64,000 nucleotides of DNA from CAZLGM01 sp964623625 (GCA_964623625.1 CAZUUJ010000013.1:1-64000), one strand, 5' to 3'; counted from the first letter of the stretch, positions 35,729-45,402 are shown. The notes: a model not told the origin generated them from the sequence alone. Numbers and translations: made by a program.

Positions 35729-36679
35729 CTATTGCTGATATTTCTCCTGTAGATCATAGAGTTTGTCCAGATACTGCTCCCGCATTTTCAAACCCTGGCC
35801 AACACTCTCTATCTCGTCAATAAGCGAATCGATGGCCTGGCTGATCTGAATTCCGTGTCGATTCTTGCCTTTGATATTGGCCTGATCGACAATGAGCAAA
35901 GAATAATAGATTATCACCATACGGGATTGCGAGTCTCTTCTGAACAGATACAATCTACCGCCCATGGTGTTTAGAAAGAAACCGGCATAGTCATAAAGGG
36001 CTTCATCGGTTGGTTTTAATGCCAGATCGTTCATGGAACACTTAGGTTGCTGGACCATGTCGAAGTATTTGGCCACAATGTTCTCAAAGTGGGCTTTTTC
36101 GTTGTGTAGTATTCCCTTGATGACAACAATGTTCTTTTTGCCGATTATTCTGAAAAAATGAGCTGTATTCTGTAAAATGGTGAACAGATCGTCAGTTTCC
36201 CTGGTGACAACAGGAGGATTATCCAGAAGTTTCTGGATCAGTGAGGTGAAATAAACGCCGCTTTGACTCTCCAGTTTATTGTTTTGGATATAGGACTGGC
36301 GATCCAGGTGGTCATAAAAGGTGGTTATTGGAGTAGAAATCTCCTCACATATTTGGGTTATGGTTTTTTGAGGTGCAACCCCAGTTTTCTGCTCTTGAGT
36401 ATCCAACGGTTCAATGACCGGCTCTTGGGTCTGTCCCTGTTCAACCGATGGCATGTCAATAGTTGTTGCAGGCTGTTGTGTGACAACAGGTACTTTATCG
36501 GGAACTGTTTTCTTTTGGGATTGACTGTCAGCTAGATACTTTTTTACATACGGCGTCAGCAGGAAGCTAATGATCACTATCAGGATGACAATGACGACAA
36601 TGGTGATAAAGCTGGGCCCGTTTCTACGGGATGCACGTGTTTTTTTTCTGTTATGATTGTGTTGTGGTTTTGTGTCCAT
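35729..36679 (-). CDS. Unknown protein with one N-terminal transmembrane helix
   Basis: A 316-residue protein with a cytoplasmic basic start (DTKPQHNHNRKKTRASRRNG), one transmembrane helix (about residues 24-46), a Gln/Pro/Thr-rich linker and a largely helical domain from residue 100. The topology suggests that most of it is periplasmic. It is 43 bases downstream of apeB's start region on the same strand, so the two may share a transcript. I do not recognise the family. Confidence 0.7.
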   Translation of the reverse strand: MDTKPQHNHNRKKTRASRRNGPSFITIVVIVILIVIISFLLTPYVKKYLADSQSQKKTVPDKVPVVTQQPATTIDMPSVEQGQTQEPVIEPLDTQEQKTGVAPQKTITQICEEISTPITTFYDHLDRQSYIQNNKLESQSGVYFTSLIQKLLDNPPVVTRETDDLFTILQNTAHFFRIIGKKNIVVIKGILHNEKAHFENIVAKYFDMVQQPKCSMNDLALKPTDEALYDYAGFFLNTMGGRLYLFRRDSQSRMVIIYYSLLIVDQANIKGKNRHGIQISQAIDSLIDEIESVGQGLKMREQYLDKLYDLQEKYQQ

Positions 36680-36770
36680 TATTGAGCTAAATATGAATAG
36701 TCATTCAGTTTTTTTTGGTTAATAATTTCATTCATACTCTATGTTTATACAAATGTCACATTTTTTGTGC

Positions 36771-36799
36771 TTGACTCGGAATAGTGAAGCAACTATTCT
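36771..36799 (+). promoter_or_regulatory. Candidate sigma70 promoter for ppaC
   Basis: TTGACT (36771-36776) and TATTCT (36794-36799) are spaced by 17 bases, about 87 bases before the ppaC start at 36886. Confidence 0.6.
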
Positions 36800-36885
36800 T
36801 TTTTGATCATAGTACACGAAGCAATTCCGTATGGTTTTTACCATACACTACCATTTGCCTAAATACAATTTATGGAGGAAATCCC

Positions 36886-37815
36886 ATGTCTATCTGTGTC
36901 GTAGGTCATTCAAATCCTGATACCGATTCCGTTACAGCCGCCATTGGCCTGGCTACACTCATCAATGCCCAGGGCGGAGATGCCAAAGCATGCATGCAGT
37001 CTTCAGCCGATGACTTGAACCCTGAGTCAAAAATGGTCCTTGATCGTTTCGGTCTCGACACTCCCGAGCAGGTCAGTGACGTTGCCGGTAAACAAGTGGC
37101 GCTCGTCGATTTCAGTGATATCGGCCAGGCACCTGACAATATTGGTGATGCAGAAGTAGTAACCATTGTTGATCATCACAAGATCGGTGATATCACTACC
37201 AACAATCCGATTCTTTTTAGAGCCGAACCCGTAGGCTGTACCGGAACTGTTTTAAATAAAATGTACAAGGATGCCGGTATCGAGATTCCCAAAAACGTTG
37301 CCGGTGGTTTGCTTTCTGCTATCCTGAGCGATACAGTCAACTTCAAATCTCCCACCTGCACACCCGACGATAAAGCTGCAGTTGCCGAATTGAAGGGAGT
37401 TGCCGGCGTGGATGATACAGACTCGCTGTTTATGGATATGCTGAAGGCAAAATCTTCTGTTGACGGTGTTCCTGCCAAGGACCTGGTCTTCCGTGATTAC
37501 AAAGATTTTGATATGAAAGGAAACAAGGTAGGAGTTGGTCAGCTTGAGCTTGCCACTCTTGATCAGGTTGCCGATATCCGTGACGACCTGTATAAGGCCA
37601 TGGAAGAAGTGAAAGCGGATGGGCGACATTCAGTTCTTCTGATGCTGACAGACGTTGTCAAAGAAGGGACCGATCTGGTCGTGATCTCCGATGACGTTGC
37701 TCTGATCGAAAAAGCATTTGGTGCGTCCCTTTCAGGAACCTCCATGTGGATTGACGGCATGATGAGCCGTAAAAAGCAGACCGTACCCAACCTCCAGGAG
37801 GCTTTTGGCTGCTAA
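36886..37815 (+). CDS. ppaC: Manganese-dependent inorganic pyrophosphatase (family II)
   Basis: A 309-residue DHH-family enzyme. The metal-binding sites are in GHSNPDTDSVTAAIGL, LVDFSDIGQ and VDHHKIGDI, and the C-terminal substrate-binding motif is SRKKQTVPNLQEAFG. It hydrolyses pyrophosphate from sulfate activation and biosynthesis. The ATG at 36886 has GGAGGAAA before it. It is preceded by a good promoter and followed by a strong terminator. Confidence 0.95.
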   Translation: MSICVVGHSNPDTDSVTAAIGLATLINAQGGDAKACMQSSADDLNPESKMVLDRFGLDTPEQVSDVAGKQVALVDFSDIGQAPDNIGDAEVVTIVDHHKIGDITTNNPILFRAEPVGCTGTVLNKMYKDAGIEIPKNVAGGLLSAILSDTVNFKSPTCTPDDKAAVAELKGVAGVDDTDSLFMDMLKAKSSVDGVPAKDLVFRDYKDFDMKGNKVGVGQLELATLDQVADIRDDLYKAMEEVKADGRHSVLLMLTDVVKEGTDLVVISDDVALIEKAFGASLSGTSMWIDGMMSRKKQTVPNLQEAFGC

Positions 37816-37843
37816 TCCGCGTACTACAGCTGATTTTAAGGAC

Positions 37844-37883
37844 AAAAAGCGGCATCCGAATTAAACGGATGCCGCTTTTTTTT
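37844..37883 (+). terminator. Strong intrinsic terminator of ppaC
   Basis: A perfect 15-bp stem (AAAAAGCGGCATCCG, 37844-37858, with 37866-37880) has a seven-base loop and ends in a run of eight Ts. Confidence 0.92.
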
Positions 37884-37959
37884 ATTGCTTCCGGTCAAGG
37901 TTGAAACATCTGTCATTCAGGCAGATAGTTTTTAGCTAGCGGTTGTTTTAAAAGAGAAC

Positions 37960-38100
37960 CGCAGAATATCGAACAAGGAATATCGAATGTTGAAGGACGG
38001 AATGGCCTAAAGTGCCTCAATTGTTTATTGTGGCCGAATATGACTAATCACCACTTCGTCATTCGATATTTCTTGTTCGATATTCAATATTCGCTTCTAA
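37960..38100. repeat. Inverted repeat of AATATCGAA-type elements
   Basis: Left arm (37970-38006) and right arm (38054-38092) are inverted copies matching in most positions, each containing two ATATCGAA units, around a 47-base loop. I have seen AATATCGAACAAGG-type repeats in other anaerobe genomes, but cannot name a family. It lies between two convergent genes, together with the ppaC terminator. Confidence 0.75.
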
Positions 38101-38202
38101 AAGCAGGCTATGTGTCCCTGCCAGTATTAACAGCCGGTAACTCAATAAAGTCAAACCCACTGGCTTGATATCCAAGGGTTGTTTAATCCTTGAGTCTCTT
38201 CC

Positions 38203-39795
38203 TTATTCGTCTGGCGGACAGCGAACAAGTTCCACTTTTTCTGTAAAAATGAAATTATCACTGTGTTCTTCGGTGTGACAAACCAGGCAGCTTTTTTCGG
38301 TAACAGTTTGCAGTTTCACATTTTCCGGATCATCTGCATGAGGCTTTCCGGGACCATGGCACGATTCACATCCAACTAGCTGAAGTGTTGTCGGCAGGTT
38401 TAGCAGCTGAAATTTTTCAGCCTCACTGAATTTGCTAGGATCACCGGTTAAGGTGACGTGACAGCCTATACAGTCGAGATTGAAGTGATCCTCCTTTTTC
38501 ACAAGCGTTTCATATGCTCCGGCATGTCCGGTAGTATTCCAGAAGTCGGTCTGCTTTTCATGACACTCTCTGCAGGTTCCAAATCCGACCAGGCGGCTGG
38601 TTTCAGATGAGTTTGACTGAACCTTGCCGGATGTCCTTTTCGATAATTCCATTCTTCGATGTTTGTTTACTTCCTTAATCTTTTGTTTTATGGCATCGAC
38701 GGATTGCTGAACCCGAAGGTCCTCTCCAATATTCTCGTTCAAGGCAAAAAACTCACCCTGGAAGGTTGATGGAATCTGATCGGTGTTATTGTCAGTTGTT
38801 GCCTGATTCTTACTCCTTTCTATCCTGACAGCCAACCTGCTGCGTTTCTTTTCGAGTAATTTGAGCTTCTTTAAATACTCTTCGGTATGCAGCTCTTTTC
38901 TTTTTTTCATTCGAGATATCTGCCAGTCATAGGAGCCAAGCCGGTTTTCCAATACAGCCAGGGGAACAGTTTTCTTTTTCCATGTGGCGCTGTCACCAAG
39001 TGTTATCTTCATAAGTCCCTGATATTTCCCTTTGGACATGGTCTGGCTGGTGACCGAGCTGTTAAGCAGTCGTGCTGGAACATTACCCATGTTATTTTGC
39101 GCGGAAATGATGATGTGAACGGATGGGTAGCTGCCGGCTATTTTGCTGTTTTCCGCACTGGTCAGACTGGAAAGCAGAATGATGAGGTCACACTTCGGGT
39201 GGAGTTTGTCGATTTCCCATTGAAGGACTTGGGTATAATCAACCAGTTGAACATCCGGTGGGAGTTTGGCGCCTTTTCCGGTCAGGCCGATCAGTCCGAT
39301 ACGGAGTTTGCCGACTGTGTGGATGGCTGAAGGAGAGAAAATCGGTGCTGAACGGCTGTCCAGCAGATTTGCAGACAACCAGGGAAAGCCGTTTTGCCTG
39401 CTTGCCAACAGGAAATCAATGGAGCCGCTAAGATCATATGGTCCAACTGCAACACCATCAATTCCAATCATACGGTAGATGTCGAGAATGCCTTCAGCCG
39501 TTATGGTTCTTTGTGACAGCCCTGAAGGGACTGACAGGCTGTTGAAGAGGAGATTGCCGCTGTCCACAACAAGGCTCGGCAGATTATGTTTTTTGCTGCT
39601 GGTTTGGATAATCGATGCTTTTCTGGACAGACCGCCCAACTGGTTATTCTTTCAGCCACACGGTTCTGTTTCACCCATGATATTATTGGAATAGAACAAC
39701 AGGAATGATGAGCCGACTTTTCCATAACAGCTTCCGGATACCAGGAAAAGGAGACAGAAAACGACAATTGATGTGAAGAGCTGAGACGGCTTCAT
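38203..39795 (-). CDS. Selenocysteine-containing UshA-like protein with tetrahaem cytochrome c domain
   Basis: A reading frame of 530 residues once the TGA at 39654-39652 is read as selenocysteine (residue 48). The N-terminal signal segment (MKPSQLFTSIVVFCLLFLVSG) and FYSNNIMGETEPCGUKNNQLGGLSRKAS are continuous on both sides of the TGA. I recall a UshA-like (seleno)protein family with a Cys-Gly-Sec/Cys motif before QLGGL. The N-terminal 300 residues resemble a metallophosphatase-type 5'-nucleotidase fold (VVDSGNLLF, ANLLDS) but lack several metal ligands. The C-terminus has four CxxCH haem sites near residues 408, 441, 476 and 503. The protein is probably periplasmic. It starts 5 bases after rarA's stop, so it is co-transcribed with rarA. 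Calling only from the TTG at 39639 would miss the signal peptide and Sec. Confidence 0.8.
39623..39654 (-). promoter_or_regulatory. UGA (Sec) codon and SECIS-like hairpin
   Basis: The TGA lies at 39654-39652 on the minus strand. Eighteen bases after it, TTGGGC (39639-39634) pairs with GTCCAG (39628-39623), with one G-T wobble at each of two positions, around a GGTCT loop. A short stem whose apical loop begins with G about 16-37 bases downstream of UGA is the usual bacterial SECIS geometry. Confidence 0.6.
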
Positions 39796-39800
39796 GATTG

Positions 39801-41153
39801 TTATTGTTTTTTTATTTGACGTTGTTTCAGAATTTTATGCCACTTTACCAATCTATCACCAATAACAGCTTCATACCCTCGGTTCGTTGGCCGATAAAGA
39901 GACAAACCGCGCAGTTGTTCGGGAAGATGATTCTGGTGGACGATACCATCTTCATGATCGTGGGCATATTGGTATCCTTTTCCGTACCCGAGATTTTTCA
40001 TCAATTTGGTAGGGGCGTTCCGTAAATGGTGTGGAACCGGTAAGGATCCGGAGTCGCGGATAATCCGTTTAACTTTTTTTTCAGCTTGGTAAATCGAATT
40101 GGATTTTGGAGCGGTGGCCAGATAGACAACCGCCTGGGCAACGGCCAATTCACCTTCAGGAGTGCCAAGGGTGTGATACGCGTCACGGCAGCTGAGTGCC
40201 TGGGTGACGGCGGCAGGATCGGCAACCCCTATATCTTCAGTGGCAAAGCGGATCAGTCGTCGACAGATATAAAGGGGATCTTCTCCCGCTTCCAGCATTC
40301 GGTACAGCCAGTAGAGAGCTCCATCAGGATCGGAGTCTCTGAGGCTCTTGTGAAGCGCTGAAATGAGGTTGTAGTGTTCTTCTCCGTTTTTATCATACTG
40401 AAGTGTTTTATGCTGACAAGCCTCTTCGACATCTTCAAGAATTATGGCGGTGGCTGCCTGATCGTCGTTTTGGTTTTTCAACCGCTGTAAGGCTAAAACG
40501 CTACTTATTTCCAATAGATTCAAGGCGGCTCTTGCATCTCCATCGGCCATTCCAATGAGGTGATAAAAGGCCGGTTGGTCAATGGATAATAGGTAGTCGC
40601 CTAGTCCCTTCTCTTTATTTTGCAGAGCTCGTAGAACAATCCGTTTCAAATGAGAATCACTTAATTTTTCAAGAACAAGAACCCGACATCTTGAGAGCAG
40701 AGGAGCAATGACATTAAAAGATGGATTCTCGGTAGTGGCGCCAATCAGGGTAAACAGCCCGGATTCTACATGGGGCAGCAAACCATCCTGCTGACTCTTA
40801 TTAAAGCGGTGTATCTCGTCGATGAAGAAAATAGTCTTGAGCTGTTTTTCAGATTGTTGTCTGCGTGCCTCTTCGACATGGGAGCGAACTTCCTTAATTC
40901 CTGAGAGAACGGCTGAGAAAAAAACGAAATAGCAGTTGAGTGACCCGGCCACAATTCGTGCCAGGGTTGTTTTTCCGGTTCCGGGAGGTCCCCAGAGGAT
41001 CAGGGAGGGAAGGTTGCCGGATCGGATGATCTCCTTGAGCATACGTCCTTCACCAAGCAGTGACTCTTGACCAACAAAATCATTAAGAGATGTCGGGCGC
41101 ATCCGGTCTGCAAGGGGTGACTCATGTTGAACTGTTGTGTTTTTCTCTGACAT
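39801..41153 (-). CDS. rarA: Replication-associated recombination ATPase RarA (MgsA)
   Basis: A 450-residue AAA+ protein, at normal length for the family. Walker A is LWGPPGTGKTTLA, the Walker B acidic pair is in IFFIDEIHRFNKSQQDGLLPHVE, and the RarA-type GATTENPSF and AR-finger region LLSRCRVLVL follow, then the C-terminal helical domain with CRRLIRFATEDIG. I chose ATG 41153 (MSEKNTT); an upstream in-frame extension to 41300 looks non-family. It acts at stalled replication forks. Confidence 0.93.
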   Translation of the reverse strand: MSEKNTTVQHESPLADRMRPTSLNDFVGQESLLGEGRMLKEIIRSGNLPSLILWGPPGTGKTTLARIVAGSLNCYFVFFSAVLSGIKEVRSHVEEARRQQSEKQLKTIFFIDEIHRFNKSQQDGLLPHVESGLFTLIGATTENPSFNVIAPLLSRCRVLVLEKLSDSHLKRIVLRALQNKEKGLGDYLLSIDQPAFYHLIGMADGDARAALNLLEISSVLALQRLKNQNDDQAATAIILEDVEEACQHKTLQYDKNGEEHYNLISALHKSLRDSDPDGALYWLYRMLEAGEDPLYICRRLIRFATEDIGVADPAAVTQALSCRDAYHTLGTPEGELAVAQAVVYLATAPKSNSIYQAEKKVKRIIRDSGSLPVPHHLRNAPTKLMKNLGYGKGYQYAHDHEDGIVHQNHLPEQLRGLSLYRPTNRGYEAVIGDRLVKWHKILKQRQIKKQ

Positions 41154-41535
41154 GAGATGAGAGAGTTGTATCAAAACTCCATTACCTGCAAATAGTTGTT
41201 CAATTTCAGCTTTCAACGTAATGGAAAAAGTAACCCTGCCTATGAACAGTGTCAACAGAAGAACCTGAATTAGTAACCAAGATTGCTGTTTTTCTGACAA
41301 CTTATTGATAGAGTGAAAATCATTCTACAGAGCTCAAAACAAATGAGATCGATTGACAGATTCCGGACAACCAGTTATGGGGTCAAGGATTCAAGTTGTT
41401 GCCTATAAACCCCTCTTGTCTATATAAATAAAAACTGGTATGAATCAGTTGCTACGATTTCAAACCGTTCTAGCCGGGATTGCCCATCAGATTTGGGTAA
41501 TTCTCGATTGATCTGACCATTTAAACTCTCGATCG
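41154..41535. other. Divergent intergenic region between rarA and the cyclase gene
   Basis: No gene. A TTGACA box (41353-41358) with TATGGG 17 bases later (41376-41381) could be a promoter for the cyclase gene at 41536, with a weak -10. Confidence 0.4.
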
Positions 41536-43095
41536 ATGACAGCAACTCGAATTCTCTTTGTCGAACATGATCGGTTTTTTAACCGTGACTGGTTTGGTTT
41601 CCTGGAAAAGATGGGGTATGAACTCCACTGCTGTTCCAGCAGGGAAGATATACTGTCAAAAATTCACGAGTTATCCATTGATCTTCTTCTTGTCAGTCAC
41701 CATTTACCGGAAGTAAACGGCATAGAAATATTTAGAGAAGTCCGTGCCCAAGACCCGGATCCGGTGGGTATACTTGTACTTGAAGAGATGAACCTGAACC
41801 TGGTTGTCCAGGCAATGAATAATGGTTTTAGCAGGGTTGTCCCTAAAAGTGTAGGGGATGCCGAGCTGATTCAGTTAGTTGAAGAGTTGATGGATGTTGC
41901 CAGGCTCAGAGAAGAAAATACCAGGCTGAAAACACTCCTTCCCCTGTTTAATCTGGGGAGAAAATTTCTGGTTGCCACCTCGGTTGAATCGATCTATCAG
42001 GAACTGGTTGATGTTGTCGCCAGAGAAATCCAGGCACCGATTATCTCGCTTATGATATTTGATAAGGAATCGAACCGATTAAAAATAGTTGCTTCCCGAG
42101 GCTTAAAAAACGATGTGGTTGAAGAGTTTCTGGTGCGCCCTGGAGAGAAAATCTCCGGTAAGGTCTTTGAAATTGGCAAGCCCGTCATTCTTAATAAGCA
42201 GACCCAGGATCAGACACCGTTTTCCGAGATGCTGAACAGGAATGAATTGGCCGCCTCCATTTCCTTTCCGCTCATCAGCAGAGATGAAGTTATCGGCGTT
42301 TTAAACATCAGCCAGACAAAGGATGGTGTTCAATACAGTCAGGCGGATCTTGAAATGCTCTCAGTTATAACTTCCCAAGCGGTAATGGCCCTTGAAAAAC
42401 TGAACTATATCGAAGAGCATGAAAAAAATATCTGGACCAGAGCTCTGCTTGAACAATATATGGCCCCTGAAGTGGCCGACCTGCTTGTCAGAAAGAAACA
42501 GAATGTTATGGAGGTTGGTGGGGTTCACGATATTACAGTCCTGTATGCCGATATACGAAATTTCACCAAGCTCGTTCAGAAGCTGCACCTGAATGACCTG
42601 AGGATATTTCTCAATGAATTCTTCGAATTGCTTTCCGATATGGTTTTTTCCTGGAAGGGAACCCTGGATAAGTTTATGGGTGATGCAGTTCTAGTTGTAT
42701 TTGGTGCGCCTCTCAAGCTGGACACTCCTTCGGTTTCAGCTGTTTTTGCCGCAAGACAGATTCTGCGCCAATTCGATAAATTGTGCGGGAAATGGTCGGA
42801 GATCTCTCCCGTCTGTTCAGAGATCGGTCTAGGTATAGGGATCAGTCGCGGAGAAATGTTTCTTGGAAATGTCGGTTCAAATCGTCGTTTCGATTACACC
42901 GTGATCGGCGCTGATGTCATCCTGGCCCAGCGACTGGCATCCAAGGCGGAATCCGGACAGATACTGATAACAGAAGCTGTCAGAAAAGATGTGGGAGACC
43001 TGCTGGCTGTTAAAGAAGAACAGCCGAGATTCCTCAAAGGCATCGAGAACAAGATCCGTATTTACTCGCTTGGATCGATACAGAGGAAGGTGTAA
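41536..43095 (+). CDS. Degenerate receiver-GAF-class III nucleotide cyclase
   Basis: A 519-residue protein with three domains: a receiver-like region (1-125), a GAF domain (about 150-300) and a class III cyclase domain (about 330-505). The receiver has Ser instead of the phospho-acceptor Asp (LLLVSHHLPEVNG) and FVEHD where acidic residues are usual, so phosphorylation is unlikely. The cyclase has both metal Asp residues (VLYADIRNFT and DKFMGDAVLVVFG) and the substrate-specifying region IGLGIGISRGEMFLGNVGS. It should make cAMP or cGMP. A protein with a cyclic-nucleotide-binding domain is encoded 3.2 kb downstream. Confidence 0.9.
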   Translation: MTATRILFVEHDRFFNRDWFGFLEKMGYELHCCSSREDILSKIHELSIDLLLVSHHLPEVNGIEIFREVRAQDPDPVGILVLEEMNLNLVVQAMNNGFSRVVPKSVGDAELIQLVEELMDVARLREENTRLKTLLPLFNLGRKFLVATSVESIYQELVDVVAREIQAPIISLMIFDKESNRLKIVASRGLKNDVVEEFLVRPGEKISGKVFEIGKPVILNKQTQDQTPFSEMLNRNELAASISFPLISRDEVIGVLNISQTKDGVQYSQADLEMLSVITSQAVMALEKLNYIEEHEKNIWTRALLEQYMAPEVADLLVRKKQNVMEVGGVHDITVLYADIRNFTKLVQKLHLNDLRIFLNEFFELLSDMVFSWKGTLDKFMGDAVLVVFGAPLKLDTPSVSAVFAARQILRQFDKLCGKWSEISPVCSEIGLGIGISRGEMFLGNVGSNRRFDYTVIGADVILAQRLASKAESGQILITEAVRKDVGDLLAVKEEQPRFLKGIENKIRIYSLGSIQRKV

Positions 43096-43099
43096 TAGG

Positions 43100-43336
43100 T
43101 TAAGGATCTTCCTGATCCTCCTGGTAGCGAACCTGGTAGACACTCTTTTGGTATCGTACCGTATCATTGTGGTTGAGTTGTTTTCCCCTTCTTGTCTCTA
43201 CTCTATCGTTCACAAATACTTTACCGTTTTGAATAACCAGTTTTGCCTGGATACCGTCCTCAACCATATTGGCGTATTTAAGGAACTGGCCGAGCCGGAT
43301 TGGACGTTTTTGTATATGAACAGGAGGAGTAGTCAT
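43100..43336 (-). CDS. S4-domain RNA-binding protein (YbcJ-like)
   Basis: A 78-residue protein, nearly all one S4 domain: IRLGQFLKYANMVEDGIQAKLVIQNGKVFVNDRVETRRGKQL, then a final strand pair. Such small S4 proteins bind structured RNA. It converges with the cyclase gene, 4 bases away. Confidence 0.85.
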   Translation of the reverse strand: MTTPPVHIQKRPIRLGQFLKYANMVEDGIQAKLVIQNGKVFVNDRVETRRGKQLNHNDTVRYQKSVYQVRYQEDQEDP

Positions 43337-43453
43337 CTTTCAATATAACCTGAATCCATGACGAAAAATCACCCGTGTTAGTACTAACGATTAATTTTGT
43401 AGTTATAAGTAAAGCAACAATGATGTTTTAATCTATCACTCAAAAGAATTTTT

Positions 43454-43575
43454 CAACCTTCGGGATATCCGCTAGCACTGTATCTTCGCTCAATCCAACC
43501 AGCTGATATAGTTCAATATTATCAGCTGGTTGGATTGGGCGGAGCTACAGCAATATCGAATGTTCACGGATTCAG
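43454..43575. repeat. Dispersed palindromic repeat, family 1, copy C
   Basis: Short form. GGGATATCCGCTAGCACTG (43462-43480) and TATCGAATGTTCACGGATTCAG (split across 43554-43575) flank an 18-bp perfect stem (43491-43508 with 43520-43537). The stem sequence differs from copies B and E, but complementarity is kept. It fills most of the gap between the S4 gene and gabD. Confidence 0.85.
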
Positions 43576-43669
43576 TTACAAACCGTTTTTTCGTTCGACA
43601 AATGAAGTTGACATCTGATAGTATACCCGGAAAGTTATTGATGTCATTAACAGTTTTTGTGGAGTAACG

Positions 43670-45121
43670 ATGAGGTTGAAGAATTCCGCCCTGTTCAGGC
43701 AGCGCTGTTATATAAACGGCAGTTGGGTCGATTCAACTCAAACGATCGAGGTTGTCAACCCGACGGACCTTTCAATACTTGGAACAATTCCTTCACTTGG
43801 TAACAAGGACATAGAATCCGCTATTGACTGCGCGGAAAATGGTCTGATAGAGTGGCGGAGAAAAAGCGCTAAGGAACGATCGATCCTGTTGCGGAAATGG
43901 TATGAGCTAATTGTCGACAACAGGGATGATCTCGCTGCCATCATGACCAGCGAACAGGGAAAGCCGCTTAAAGAGGCAAAGGGGGAAGTAGAATCAGCGG
44001 CTTCTTATGTTGAATGGTTTTCCGAAGAGGCCAAACGGGTCTATGGTGACACCATTCCCATTGCTCAGCGCTCCAAACGAATTATTATTCTCAAGGAGCC
44101 GGTGGGTGTCTGTGCGGCTATCACCCCATGGAATTTTCCGTCGGCGATGGTGACCAGGAAAGCAGCGCCAGCCATGGCCGCCGGTTGTACGGTTATTGTC
44201 AAACCGTCGGAATTGACACCTTTCTCAGCCCTGGCTCTTGCTCATCTGGCAGATGAAGCAGGGATTCCCGCAGGTGTCTTCAATGTAGTAACAGGCAAGG
44301 CCGATAGGATAGGGGAAATTCTCACTTCATCAGACACTGTCCGCAAACTCTCCTTTACCGGATCAACCGGAGTTGGCAAATTATTGATGGTACAGTGTGC
44401 CGATACTGTAAAAAAAATTTCGCTTGAACTGGGTGGGCACGCCCCTTTTATCATCTTTGATGACAGCGATCTCGACCAGTCTGTTTCAGGAGCATTAGCA
44501 ACGAAATATCGCAATTCTGGACAGACCTGCGTGTGTGCCAACAGGTTTTTTGTTCAGGAGTCGATTTATGATCAATTTGCTGAACAATTTCTATCCGTTG
44601 TTGGGCATGAACTCCATGTCGGTTCCGGTTTTGAGCCTAAAAACAACCAGGGGCCGCTCATAAATGAGCAGGCTGTTGAGAAAGTTGAAACCCACTTACG
44701 GGACGCCTTGGACAAGGGGGCGCGAGTCGGTATTGGCGGCAATCGGATTGAAGGGAGCGGTTTTTTTTTCCAACCAACCGTTCTGTTGGATGTAACGACC
44801 GACATGATGGTCACACGGGAAGAAACGTTTGGTCCGCTTGCTCCGCTGATTCCTTTCAGTGATGAAGATGAAGCCATACGATTGGCAAATGATTCCGAAT
44901 ATGGGCTGGCTGCCTATTTTTACAGTCGTGATATAGGCCGGATCTGGCGGGTGAGTGAGGCTCTTGAATATGGTATGGTTGGTGTCAACACGGGGCTTCT
45001 TTCTTCGGAGGCCGCACCGTTTGGAGGAATCAAACATTCAGGCCTGGGCCGAGAAGGCTCCAAGTACGGACTCGATGAGTATCTTGAAAAAAAATATCTT
45101 TGCTTGGGTGGCATAGAATAA
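43670..45121 (+). CDS. gabD: Succinate-semialdehyde dehydrogenase (NAD(P)+)
   Basis: A 483-residue aldehyde dehydrogenase at full length. It shows PWNFPSAMVTRKAAPAMAAGCTVIVKPSE (cofactor-binding Lys and Pro), GGTGVGKLL-like SFTGSTGVGKLL, the general-base ELGGHAPFI and the catalytic Cys in NSGQTCVCANRF, with GFIKHSGLGREG-type end GGIKHSGLGREGSKYG. The subfamily is GabD-type; other 4- or 5-carbon semialdehydes are possible. GGAG precedes the ATG. Confidence 0.9.
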   Translation: MRLKNSALFRQRCYINGSWVDSTQTIEVVNPTDLSILGTIPSLGNKDIESAIDCAENGLIEWRRKSAKERSILLRKWYELIVDNRDDLAAIMTSEQGKPLKEAKGEVESAASYVEWFSEEAKRVYGDTIPIAQRSKRIIILKEPVGVCAAITPWNFPSAMVTRKAAPAMAAGCTVIVKPSELTPFSALALAHLADEAGIPAGVFNVVTGKADRIGEILTSSDTVRKLSFTGSTGVGKLLMVQCADTVKKISLELGGHAPFIIFDDSDLDQSVSGALATKYRNSGQTCVCANRFFVQESIYDQFAEQFLSVVGHELHVGSGFEPKNNQGPLINEQAVEKVETHLRDALDKGARVGIGGNRIEGSGFFFQPTVLLDVTTDMMVTREETFGPLAPLIPFSDEDEAIRLANDSEYGLAAYFYSRDIGRIWRVSEALEYGMVGVNTGLLSSEAAPFGGIKHSGLGREGSKYGLDEYLEKKYLCLGGIE

Positions 45122-45131
45122 CCGAGATCCG

Positions 45132-45290
45132 TGTTCATCCGTTAGCACTGCATCTTTTTTTTATTCAACTGATCGATATAGTATCTATTATCGGACAGTT
45201 AAATCAAGCAATTCTACAGCACTATCGAATGCACACCAAAAGCAATTTCTACGGGCGTTCACCGACTCAGGTTAATGATTCAGGAATAAT
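45132..45290. repeat. Dispersed palindromic repeat, family 1, copy D
   Basis: CCGTTAGCACTGCATC, an imperfect stem (AACTGATCGATA, 45167-45178, opposite TATCGGACAGTT, 45189-45200), CTACAGCACTATCGAATGC and the right flank ending TTCACCGACTCAGG match copy B, with more divergence. It lies between gabD and the lipoprotein gene. Confidence 0.8.
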
Positions 45291-45402
45291 CGACACATTG
45301 TGATTTTTTTGGTAGAGTTCAAGGTAATTGTCAGGAAGGATGATATACTATAAATCAATTAATAAGATACAGATAAACGTTGTTAACATTGGAGGCCAGA
45401 CA

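Noticed and set aside
39637..39639. TTG start of the UshA-like gene at 39639
   Set aside because: It would remove the signal peptide and the CG-Sec motif that continue the same frame upstream.
41154..41300. RarA extension to 41300
   Set aside because: The extra segment is hydrophobic and unlike the family; ATG 41153 gives normal length.
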